From CAYUPI01 sp964446585 (GTDB taxonomy: Bacteria; Verrucomicrobiota; Verrucomicrobiia; Limisphaerales; UBA8199), in assembly GCA_964446585.1 (NCBI GenBank), contig CAYUPI010000002.1, positions 124,001 to 188,000 of the forward strand: 64,000 nucleotides of DNA, in the 5' to 3' direction. Positions 54,515 through 63,349 of this stretch are shown in pieces. A program made the translations under genes and the position numbers. Each line of letters starts with the position of its first letter. Positions within the stretch are counted from its first letter, which is position 1. The notes below the pieces were generated by a model. That model did no database searches. It was not told the DNA's origin and was given only the letters and a program-made list of their open reading frames with translations.

Positions 54515-54672
54515 GATCAGTCTTTGGTGGCGGAGTGCGCCCGTCCCCGGGCGCAGCAACTACCGACCGGGCGCGGACCTCAGCATTTCGAGGCCCATTG
54601 GACATTTCTACATTGCTGCGCCCGGGGACGGGCGCACTCCGGGCCGCGTCTCCCTCCTTTAACTGAGGGGAC
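54515..54672. repeat. Palindromic repeat, family ii, long copy B
   Basis: Perfect 28-bp inverted arms at 54532-54559 (GGAGTGCGCCCGTCCCCGGG onwards) and 54613-54640 enclose a 53-bp loop. The flanks are CAGTCTTTGGTGG on the left and GGGCCGCGTCT...AACTGAGGGG on the right. It shares its flanks with copy A (48201-48277) and its arms with copy C (58409-58518). Confidence 0.9.
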
Positions 54673-54783
54673 ACTGAGCAGCTTGAGTTTTCATTGCTTT
54701 TACGCGGAAAATGTGTTGTATTAAGGCATTCACGGACTGCGATTCGTGATGCAGGTCTCAGCGAAACCAGGAAGAGAATGATT

Positions 54784-55197
54784 ATGGAAACAACGATCGG
54801 GGAGAACGCCATCCTCACCAAAACCAAGGAGCTCTGCCAGGCGATTCTGGAGGAGCCGAACATGCGTGCGATTCGCCAGCGCGTGGATGCGTTCATGGGA
54901 GACGAGCAGGCGCAGGCCCTTTACGACGGTTTAGTCGTCAAGAGCCAGGCACTGCAACAGAAGCAGCAGCTTTCGATGCAGCCGACGGGTGAGGAAATGG
55001 CCGACTTCGAACAACATCGTGCAGCGCTGTTCAACAATCCCCTCGCGCGCGGCTTTCTCGACGCGCAGGAAGAGCTTCACCGCGTTCAGGAATCGGTCCA
55101 TCAATACGTAACCAGGACACTCGAGCTGGGCCGGCTTCCGACGGATGAGGAAATGAATGGCGGTTCCTGCGGCCACGGTTGCGGCTGTTCCCACTGA
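54784..55197 (+). CDS. YlbF/YmcA-family protein with Cys/His-rich tail
   Basis: The product has about 137 residues and matches the Com_YlbF helical family: ILTKTKELCQAILEEPNMRA, QAQALYDGLVVKSQALQQKQ, NPLARGFLDAQEELHRVQES. Bacillus members work in a complex with RNase Y and [4Fe-4S] clusters. The last nine residues CGHGCGCSH form a compact potential metal site, an unusual addition. The ATG at 54784 is used (ATG 54778 is also possible). The DnaJ-like gene follows 200 bp downstream on the same strand. Confidence 0.85.
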   Translation: METTIGENAILTKTKELCQAILEEPNMRAIRQRVDAFMGDEQAQALYDGLVVKSQALQQKQQLSMQPTGEEMADFEQHRAALFNNPLARGFLDAQEELHRVQESVHQYVTRTLELGRLPTDEEMNGGSCGHGCGCSH

Positions 55198-55397
55198 CAA
55201 ATGGGGTAACGGAGTGAAGGAGGGCCGGCTTGGTGGTTCCGCGAAGCGGACTCCAACATTGCCTTCATCACTTTAATCCTCGACAACTCCCTTGCTCCGC
55301 TCAGCGTTCACGCTTCAAGACTCGAGCTGACATTTTGACAAATCGCGGAGGCAAGGCATGATCTCAAACGGAAGAGGAGCGCTTTTGCTCCATCCCT

Positions 55398-56453
55398 ATG
55401 CCGGTACAATACAAAGATTATTATGAGGTGCTGGGTGTGCCGCGGACTGCCAGCGACGCGGACATCAAGAAGGCTTTTCGCAAGCTGGCCCGCGAGCACC
55501 ATCCCGACGTCGCCAAGAACAAAAAGCAAGCTGAGGAAAAGTTCAAAGAGGTCAACGAAGCCTACGAGGTGTTAGGCGACCCGGCCAAGCGCAAGAAATA
55601 CGATGAGCTGGGACCCAATTGGCGCGCCGGGTCTGAGTTCCACCCGCCGCCCGGGTGGGAATCGTTCACCGGCGCACGCGGGTTCAAGGGACGTGGGACT
55701 CGCGGTGAAGAGTTCGAGTTCCATTTTGGCGGCACCGGGTTCAGCGACTTTTTCGAGCAACTGTTCGGCTCGAGAGGCGGTCGGAGTGGTGCGGCGGGAT
55801 TTGGACGCGGCGGCGGCTTCACGGACGACGATCTCGCCACCGAGCGGGGCCGCGATATCGAAGGCGACATCATGGTGACGCTCGAGGAGGCGACGCGCGG
55901 CTCGGTACGCTCGGTTCAGGTGCGGCACGGAGCGGCGTGCGAGCATTGCGGTGGCACGGGCGAGCGGGCGGGCCATGTGTGCAACGTGTGCGGCGGCGCC
56001 GGGCAGGTCGCCAAAACCAAGACCTACCAGGTGAAAATCCCGGCGGGCGTCGGCGAAGGCCAGCGACTGCGCATCGCCGGCCGGGGCGAAGCCGGGATCG
56101 GTGGCGGCGCAGCGGGCGACCTCTACCTGCGCGTGCGTTTCGCCAAACATCCGGACTTCGAAATCGAGGACCATAACCTGATTTTTCAGGCGGAACTGGC
56201 GCCGTGGGAAGCTGTGCTGGGCGCCAACATCTCAGTGCCGACTCTGAACGGGCGGGTTAACATTCGGATCCCGCCGGGAACTCAAACAGGTCAGAAATTG
56301 CGCGTGCGCGGACGCGGTTTGCCCAAGAGCGGCGGTGGCAGCGGTGATTTAATCGTCGTGACGAGCCTGGAAGTGCCCAGCCACGTTAGCGACTCCGAAC
56401 GCAAGCTTTGGGAGCAATTGGCGCGCGAGTCACACTTCAAGCCGAGAGAATAG
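55398..56453 (+). CDS. DnaJ/CbpA-type co-chaperone with reduced zinc domain
   Basis: The product has 351 residues. An N-terminal J domain (DYYEVLGVPRTASDADIKKA, HPD at 35-37) is followed by a Gly/Phe-rich region (FHFGGTGFSDFFEQLFG) and the two C-terminal substrate-binding domains. Between them only two CxxCxG motifs occur (CEHCGGTG and CNVCGGAG, about 181-200), whereas classical DnaJ has four. One zinc site could form. It stimulates DnaK ATPase and delivers unfolded proteins. It is intermediate between DnaJ and CbpA. Confidence 0.9.
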   Translation: MPVQYKDYYEVLGVPRTASDADIKKAFRKLAREHHPDVAKNKKQAEEKFKEVNEAYEVLGDPAKRKKYDELGPNWRAGSEFHPPPGWESFTGARGFKGRGTRGEEFEFHFGGTGFSDFFEQLFGSRGGRSGAAGFGRGGGFTDDDLATERGRDIEGDIMVTLEEATRGSVRSVQVRHGAACEHCGGTGERAGHVCNVCGGAGQVAKTKTYQVKIPAGVGEGQRLRIAGRGEAGIGGGAAGDLYLRVRFAKHPDFEIEDHNLIFQAELAPWEAVLGANISVPTLNGRVNIRIPPGTQTGQKLRVRGRGLPKSGGGSGDLIVVTSLEVPSHVSDSERKLWEQLARESHFKPRE

Positions 56454-56469
56454 AGCGTGTCTTAAAATT

Positions 56470-56553
56470 GTAGCAGCCGACGTAAGGAGGCTCTGATCAA
56501 TTTTGGATGTTGGATGTTGGATGTTTCGCTCAGAGCCTCACGTCGTCTCCTAC
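56470..56553. repeat. Palindromic repeat, family i, with a heptamer tandem
   Basis: The left arm is 56470-56496 (GTAGCAGCCGACGTAAGGAG onwards) and the right arm 56530-56553 (ending CGTCGTCTCCTAC); they are inverted with a few differences. The loop contains three tandem TTGGATG heptamers (about 56503-56523). It lies between the convergent dnaJ-like and malQ genes and relates to the copies at 11015 and 12481. Confidence 0.85.
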
Positions 56554-56580
56554 ATTTGAACTGAGGTTTCGAACGCGCTC

Positions 56581-58305
56581 TCAGGAGTAAAACCCGCGTC
56601 CGCCTTCCTTCGCCAGGCGGGAGAAACGTTCGGCGCGCCGGCCCAGCACGGGGTCTCTTTCCAACTCCATTACCGTGGGCACGACACGGTGCGACCAGTT
56701 CGACGTGGATACCGAACCGGGAGTGTTGAATCGCTCGGTCCAGCCGAACAGATCCGTAATTTGGAAGATGGCCAGCCATGACGCCGAGTTTAGCACGGCG
56801 CGGGTAAACGCTTCCTGGAGGTCCTCGGTAAATTCCCTTGGCGGCGCGTCATTCTTCATCCCAGCAAACTCCATCAGTCGCCGGAGCTCCTGCCGGTTGT
56901 GCTCGACGTCCTTGTTCGCATCGATGTTTTGCCAGCACTCGGCCCAGCCCGCCGCCAGCGGTGGATGATCGTGCGTGGTGGGTTGCGCCAATGACAACCG
57001 CGGATAATGCCGCGGGTCCGCGTAAGAACCGTCCGGTGTTCGGAAGAGCATTGGTATGCGAAAGCCGGGGATGCCGAGCTTCTGCAGCGTCGGCGGCACA
57101 TAATCGGGCACGACACCGAGGTCTTCTGCAAAGACGGTGGTTTCGCCAGAAGCCTCCAGCACGACGCGCAGGATTTCTGCGCCTTGCGCCTGGTTGGCCG
57201 CTCTGTGTTCGGGAGTGTCGTCGGCTGCGGGTTTGAATCCTGGCAGCCGTCCACCGGTTTTCTCAGCGGCCTGCTGCGGCGTGAGCGAGAAAAACTCAGC
57301 ATTGCGGTCCGGTGTCCAGGGAAAGGAGTAGATCCGGAAAAAGCCGAGCACATGGTCGATGCGGTAAAGATGGAATACCTTCCGAACATTGCCCACTCGG
57401 GTGCGCCACCAATCAAAGCCACGGCGGCGGAGTTCATCCCAGCGATAGGTTGGAATACCCCAGTTCTGGCCCCATTTTTCTGTGAATGGATCTACTCTGA
57501 AGGTTTTTTCGGGCGGTGCGCCGCCGCTCCAATCCAAATCGAATAGGGCGCGATTGGCCCACACATCGGCGCTAAATCGGCCCACGCCGAAGGGAATGTC
57601 GCCCATCAGATAAACCTGTCGCTCTTCGCCATAGGCCTTCAACGCCTGCCACTGGCTGAACGCGAGCCACTGAACGTACATGAAAAAAAGCTGTTTGCGC
57701 ATCAAGTCCTCCCGTCGTCTCTCCGGCAAGGACAACAGCCAGGTGCGCGCCCGGCGTGGACCGCGGTGTTCGGGCAGCCATCGGTCCCAGGCCGACAGCC
57801 CGCCATTCTCTTCCATGAGCAACCGAAAGAGCGCATAATCCGAGAGCCAGTCGGCATTTTCTGCGAGAAAGGAACGAAATTGCGCCGCACGCGCGGTCTC
57901 CCGATTGAACTGGCGCTGTAGAAACGTGCCAAAGGCGGCCTCGAGCAATTTGCGTTTGAGGGCTTTCACTTTGGGATAGTTCACCGGGCCCTGTCGCAAT
58001 TCCTTCAGGAGGTTCGTGGTCGCGAGTTTGCGGAACTGGTCGGTGGTCAAATCAGGTACAAGTCTCGGCGAAAGCGCGATCGTGGTTGGTTCGAGCGCCA
58101 GCGAACTGAGCGCGTCATACGGGCTGTTGTCCTCGCTGACTTCATTGATCGGCAGGGTTTGAAAGACATTCAATCCCCGCCGATGACACCAATCAATCAT
58201 CTGTCGCACACCTTCGGTATCACCGGTACCAAGATCCTCTTCAGTGCGAATCGTAAAGACCGGCTCGAGAATGCCGGCCAAAGACTGCGTGGGACTCAGT
58301 TTCAT
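56581..58305 (-). CDS. malQ: 4-alpha-glucanotransferase (GH77)
   Basis: This 574-residue amylomaltase transfers maltooligosaccharide chains between glucans. The N-terminal TEEDLGTGDTEGVRQMIDWC and DIPFGVGRFSADVWAN are conserved. The nucleophile Asp is in YRIDHVLGFFRIYS (about 316), the acid/base Glu in VFAEDLGVVPDYV (about 392), and the transition-state stabilising region in THDHPPLAAGW. The length is near the family norm. It may act with the GH57 enzyme at 1535-3148 in glycogen metabolism. The gene stands alone; repeats lie on both sides. Confidence 0.92.
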   Translation of the reverse strand: MKLSPTQSLAGILEPVFTIRTEEDLGTGDTEGVRQMIDWCHRRGLNVFQTLPINEVSEDNSPYDALSSLALEPTTIALSPRLVPDLTTDQFRKLATTNLLKELRQGPVNYPKVKALKRKLLEAAFGTFLQRQFNRETARAAQFRSFLAENADWLSDYALFRLLMEENGGLSAWDRWLPEHRGPRRARTWLLSLPERRREDLMRKQLFFMYVQWLAFSQWQALKAYGEERQVYLMGDIPFGVGRFSADVWANRALFDLDWSGGAPPEKTFRVDPFTEKWGQNWGIPTYRWDELRRRGFDWWRTRVGNVRKVFHLYRIDHVLGFFRIYSFPWTPDRNAEFFSLTPQQAAEKTGGRLPGFKPAADDTPEHRAANQAQGAEILRVVLEASGETTVFAEDLGVVPDYVPPTLQKLGIPGFRIPMLFRTPDGSYADPRHYPRLSLAQPTTHDHPPLAAGWAECWQNIDANKDVEHNRQELRRLMEFAGMKNDAPPREFTEDLQEAFTRAVLNSASWLAIFQITDLFGWTERFNTPGSVSTSNWSHRVVPTVMELERDPVLGRRAERFSRLAKEGGRGFYS

Positions 58306-58408
58306 GGTTCAGTCCGTCCCGGCGGCAGCCGCGGCACGGCGCACGAAGTGCGCGAAGTTGACCGAAAGCGTGCTGCGCCGTCAAGCCCGCGCGCATCTCG
58401 ACGCCTCC

Positions 58409-58518
58409 GGAGAGCGCCCGTCCCCGGGGCGCAGCATCGGGGCGAGGCGGAACGGTTCCCGGAATTCCAGTACGTTCAGTCCATCGGGAGTTGCTGCGCC
58501 CGGGAACGGGCACACTCC
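58409..58518. repeat. Palindromic repeat, family ii, diverged copy C
   Basis: The left arm 58409-58436 begins GGAGAGCGCCCGTCCCCGGG and the right arm 58491-58518 ends ACGGGCACACTCC. They are inverted with several mismatches and match the arms of copy B. The loop sequence is unrelated to that of copy B. The rest of the 58306-58622 spacer shows no gene. Confidence 0.75.
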
Positions 58519-58622
58519 TGTCGCGAACCTTCCGATGGTGGTAGGGTCATGCGCCCGCCACGTTCCGCCACAGCAAAAAATATTTGACGAGCGCTCGAAC
58601 GATTGTAGATTAGCGCCGCGAA

Positions 58623-58751
58623 ATGAGCATTACTCCTCAATCCAAGCCGACGCGCACGCCCGATGGCCGTGCGTACCGCTCGGCCTGCTGGCGCCTGGCG
58701 GCCTTTATGGTCGAGCGCCATGGCAGCGGTTGGGGTGAAGAATCTCTGTAA
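58623..58751 (+). CDS. Possible 42-residue protein
   Basis: A short open frame from ATG 58623 to TAA 58749 encodes MSITPQSKPTRTPDGRAYRS, then ACWRLAAFMVERHGSGWGEE and SL. It has a tidy start and stop and is followed 23 bp later by a convincing terminator, which suggests a short transcript of its own. No Shine-Dalgarno site is visible and no family is recognised. The same stretch could instead be a small RNA. Confidence 0.45.
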   Translation: MSITPQSKPTRTPDGRAYRSACWRLAAFMVERHGSGWGEESL

Positions 58752-58774
58752 GTACTGACCACCTGATTTTTTGC

Positions 58775-58806
58775 AACCCACCTGCTGAAAGGCCGGTGGG
58801 TTTTTT
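58775..58806 (+). terminator. Intrinsic terminator
   Basis: AACCCACC (58775-58782) pairs with GGTGGGTT (58795-58802) across a 12-nt loop, and six T run from 58801 to 58806. It lies 40 bp before the MFS transporter start and so separates that gene from the short upstream transcript. Confidence 0.75.
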
Positions 58807-58845
58807 AATTGGCCGCATGTTCAGCCGGTCGGTGCCGTTCGAACA

Positions 58846-60060
58846 ATGAATGAGACACAAGTCAGCCTCCGGGAAGGTCTGCGCGCCCTGCCGCGCGGCG
58901 CCTGGATCCTTTTCTTTGGAACATTCCTGAACAAGTTTGGCGCCTTCGTGCTGCCGTTCCTGACGATTTACATGACCCGGCTGGGCTATTCGACCGCGCA
59001 GGCGGGCTTGGCGATCGCGGCATACGGCATTGGCAGCCTCTGCGCCTCCATCGTTGGTGGCCATTTGGCCGATCGGCTCGGGCGTCGAAAAACCATCGTG
59101 CTCTCGATGTTCTCTGGCGCGCTCACGATGTTGTGCCTCTCCCGCGCCCGCACGTTGCCAATGATGATCGCGTTCTCGGGGATCGTGGGATTGACGGGTG
59201 AACTGTACCGGCCCGCCAGCAGCGCCTTGCTGGCTGACCTTGTGCCGGCCGGGCAGCGAGTAACCGCTTATGCAGCCTACCGCATGTCATTCAACGCGGG
59301 TTTTGCGTTCGGCCCGGCCATGGCAGGCTTTTTGGCCCAGTACTCTTTCACTTGGCTCTTTATCGGCGACGCGGCGACATCCGTTCTCTACGGGCTCGTG
59401 GCGTTTTTTGCCTTGCCCGCGGGATTGCACCAAACCCGGGCTGAAAGCTCAATTCGTGAAACCCTCCGTGTCCTGCGCAACGACCGGCGGTTCCGTCAGG
59501 TGTTGTGTGGCTCGCTGGTCATCGGACTGGTTTTTGTGCAGGTCCTCTCGACCATGAGCTTGGAAATCACCCGGAGCGGGTTCTCTGCCGCAATTTACGG
59601 AATGCTGATTTCGTTGAACGGCGCGCTCGTGGTTTTGTGTGAACTGCCGTTGACGGTCATCACCAAACGCTTCCCCACTCGCCGGATGATGGCGCTCGGT
59701 TTTTTGCTCATCGGATTCGGGTTCGCCTCGAATGTGTTGGTCCGCACGCTGCCGCTGCTCGCGCTCACGACCCTGTTGTTTACGCTCGGTGAAATGATCG
59801 CCATGCCCGTCGCTGCCGCCTACGTGGCTGACCTGGCTCCGGCGCATCAGCGCGGGTTGTACATGGGAACCTACGGATTGGTTTGGTCGTTGGCTTTCGT
59901 CTGCGGCCCGAGCCTCGGTCTGCTTCTATACTCTGTTAGCCCCACCGCCGTGTGGACGCTCTGCGGCGTCCTCGGTCTTGCCGCCGCCTGCATAATCCTG
60001 GCAGAGCCGGGCAGCGGGGCCGAACGCTCGACCTCCGCTGCGGTCCCGACAACGCCGTAA
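58846..60060 (+). CDS. MFS transporter
   Basis: This 404-residue, 12-helix major facilitator is of the drug/H+ antiporter-like group (MdtH-like pattern). Motif A is GGHLADRLGRRKTI between helices 2 and 3, and the N-terminal half has FGTFLNKFGAFVLPFLTIYM. The second half begins near residue 205 (RQVLCGSLVIGLVFVQVLST). It probably exports a small molecule across the inner membrane; the substrate is unknown. It follows a terminator and is convergent with a phosphatase gene. Confidence 0.88.
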   Translation: MNETQVSLREGLRALPRGAWILFFGTFLNKFGAFVLPFLTIYMTRLGYSTAQAGLAIAAYGIGSLCASIVGGHLADRLGRRKTIVLSMFSGALTMLCLSRARTLPMMIAFSGIVGLTGELYRPASSALLADLVPAGQRVTAYAAYRMSFNAGFAFGPAMAGFLAQYSFTWLFIGDAATSVLYGLVAFFALPAGLHQTRAESSIRETLRVLRNDRRFRQVLCGSLVIGLVFVQVLSTMSLEITRSGFSAAIYGMLISLNGALVVLCELPLTVITKRFPTRRMMALGFLLIGFGFASNVLVRTLPLLALTTLLFTLGEMIAMPVAAAYVADLAPAHQRGLYMGTYGLVWSLAFVCGPSLGLLLYSVSPTAVWTLCGVLGLAAACIILAEPGSGAERSTSAAVPTTP

Positions 60061-60116
60061 CGCGGCAGACCAAGGCTCTGATCCGATTTGAATTTTTTAG
60101 GGGCAAGAGGTGCGAA

Positions 60117-60686
60117 TTACTTTTGCTGTGGCCGCGACATGCCTTTAGCGAAATCTTTGATGTAATCTCTCATTCCGCGCTCAAGAGGAGAGAGGCCGTA
60201 ACGCTCGGCCTCACGCATTGATTCATCGTACGACCAATGATCGCGCGCGATTCGATAGCAGGCGATGATGGTCCCCGTGCGATCGCAACCGTGCTGGCAA
60301 TGGATGAAGACCGGCCCTGGCAGGGTTTGGATCAAAGATAAAACCTTGCGGACTTGTTCGTCCGTCGGCTTGCCCAACGGGTGCAGCGGCAGGTTGGTGT
60401 ATAGGATGCCGTGGGCACGAGCTTGGCTCTCCTCGTCCTTCCAACCTTCGTCGGGCATTCGCAGGTTGATGATCGTTTTGACGCTGAGACGAGCGAGATT
60501 GCTAATGCTGGCGCTATCTGGTTGAGCGCCGCGAAATAAACCATCATTGACCTTTCCAAAGTTCTGGATGCCTTCCTGGGCCGGCAACCCGCGCTCGCCG
60601 GTGGCCCAAATGACGCTGAAGCAGCAGAGGCCTGAGCACAGGGCGATCACCGCCAAATGCGATATCTTGAGGCGACGCTTGAACAT
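60117..60686 (-). CDS. Exported dual-specificity-type protein phosphatase
   Basis: This 189-residue protein has an N-terminal hydrophobic signal or anchor (LAVIALCSGLCCFSVIWATG) and a cysteine-phosphatase domain: FRGAQPDSASISNLARLSVK, TIINLRMPDEGW and the CX5R loop HCQHGCDRTG (Cys130, Arg136). An Asp in MPDEGW is a candidate general acid. It probably acts outside the cytoplasm; substrates could be phosphoproteins, inositol phosphates or other phosphoesters. It is not in an operon. Confidence 0.88.
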   Translation of the reverse strand: MFKRRLKISHLAVIALCSGLCCFSVIWATGERGLPAQEGIQNFGKVNDGLFRGAQPDSASISNLARLSVKTIINLRMPDEGWKDEESQARAHGILYTNLPLHPLGKPTDEQVRKVLSLIQTLPGPVFIHCQHGCDRTGTIIACYRIARDHWSYDESMREAERYGLSPLERGMRDYIKDFAKGMSRPQQK

Positions 60687-60821
60687 GGTTTCGACAGCCA
60701 GCGATACACCAAAAGTATTCCTCCGGCAAATGCTCAGCCGCCTTAAAGGGCTGAAAGGACTTTGTCAATCAACGGGAGAAATAGCAGTTTCCAAGCGCTT
60801 TCGGCGCAGTATCCTGCGCCA

Positions 60822-61019
60822 ATGAGTCGATTGCCGATCAAGAATCTGCCGTCCTACTGGCCGAGCGGCTTTGTGCCGGAGCAAATTGATTTGGGTGGCT
60901 GGAGTGATCGCATGACCGAGCTTCGGAAAGACGGAGTCTGCGAACGTGGGAATGCTGCAACAGCCGCGGCCCTATTTCCTGTAATTCCGCAGGACCCTTG
61001 CTCCAAGGTCCTCTTGTGA
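60822..61019 (+). CDS. Possible 65-residue protein coupled to the next gene
   Basis: The frame from ATG 60822 (SRLPIKNLPSYWPSGFVPEQ, then IDLGGWSDRMTELRKDG) ends with TGA at 61017-61019, which overlaps the GTG start of the epimerase-like gene in GTGA. Such overlaps usually mark translated pairs. No domain is recognised, and it may be only a chance frame before an internal start. Confidence 0.4.
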   Translation: MSRLPIKNLPSYWPSGFVPEQIDLGGWSDRMTELRKDGVCERGNAATAAALFPVIPQDPCSKVLL

Positions 61020-61930
61020 AAATCTTCGTCACAGGAGCCACTGGTTTCGTCGGCAGCGAAATCGTCCGGCAGCTCCACGCAGAAGGCCGCCGGCTCCGCC
61101 TGCTGGTGCGCGACCCGGAATCGGAGAGCGCGCAGGAGGTCGCCTCGCGCTTCGACGCCGAGCTTCACGTTGGGAACGTACTGGACTCAGCTTCGCTGGC
61201 AGGCGCATTGAACGGGATGCACGCAGTAATTCACCTGGTCGGGATTATAAGCGAGTTCCGCCAGAACACTTTCGAAAATGTCCACACTACTGGCACGCAG
61301 AACATCGTGGCCGCCGCTCAGGAAGCAGGGGTCGGGCGATTCATCCACATGAGCTCGCTCGGCACGCGTGCCGACGCCCTCTCGCGCTATCATCAATCGA
61401 AGTGGGCGGCGGAAGAGGCCGTACGCCAAAGCGACATTGACTACACCATCTTTCGGCCTTCGGTAATTTACGGCCTGGACGATCGGTTCGTCAACCTGTT
61501 CGCCAAACTGATTCGGTTTTCGCCGGTCATTCCCGTCCTTGCTGGCGACCGCGCCCGCTTTCAGCCTGTAGCCGTCGAAACCGTCGCCAGCGCATTCGTG
61601 CGTTCGGTCGCCGAGCCCCGTTCCATCGGCCAGACCTTTGACTTGTGTGGGCCGGAGTCTCTCACCCTGGCGCAGATCGTAGATGAAATCTGCCGCGCCA
61701 TGGGTCGGACAAGGTTCAAATTCCGTGTTCCCGAAGGCTTGGCTCGCCGACAGGCTGCCATGCTGGAATTCATTTATCCTCGCCTGTTCCGAAAGCCCGC
61801 TCCGCTCAACCGCGACCAACTGATTATGCTGCACGAGGATAATATCGGAAATCCGGGGCCGGCGAACAAAGCTTTCAACCTCGCACAGGTGCCGTTTCGA
61901 GAAGGAATCGGCGGTTATCTCGGAAAGTGA
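61016..61930 (+). CDS. NAD(P)-binding epimerase / NDUFA9-like protein
   Basis: The product is about 304 residues. The Rossmann start is KIFVTGATGFVGSEIVRQLH, with VIHLVGIISE, FIHMSSLGT, YHQSKWAAEEAV (YxxxK-like) and FRPSVIYGLDDRF. This is the atypical short-chain dehydrogenase family of complex I NDUFA9-type and sugar-epimerase-like proteins. The function in bacteria is mostly unknown; quinone or lipid-linked redox roles are proposed for relatives. GTG 61016 is preferred over TTG 60998 because it begins the fold. Confidence 0.85.
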   Translation: MKIFVTGATGFVGSEIVRQLHAEGRRLRLLVRDPESESAQEVASRFDAELHVGNVLDSASLAGALNGMHAVIHLVGIISEFRQNTFENVHTTGTQNIVAAAQEAGVGRFIHMSSLGTRADALSRYHQSKWAAEEAVRQSDIDYTIFRPSVIYGLDDRFVNLFAKLIRFSPVIPVLAGDRARFQPVAVETVASAFVRSVAEPRSIGQTFDLCGPESLTLAQIVDEICRAMGRTRFKFRVPEGLARRQAAMLEFIYPRLFRKPAPLNRDQLIMLHEDNIGNPGPANKAFNLAQVPFREGIGGYLGK

Positions 61931-61967
61931 ACTCCTTAGACCTCCCAGGCCAATTCAACGAGCGTAA

Positions 61968-62005
61968 AAAGTCGTAGCCGCCGACGTGTCTCGAATCCGC
62001 GCTCC
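61968..62005. repeat. Half-copy resembling family i
   Basis: GTAGCCGCCGACGTGTCTCG and a following GCGCTCCTTA recall one arm of the family-i repeat with poor symmetry. It sits between convergent genes. The assignment is tentative. Confidence 0.35.
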
Positions 62006-63345
<1,340 letters not shown>

Positions 63346-63349
<4 letters not shown>

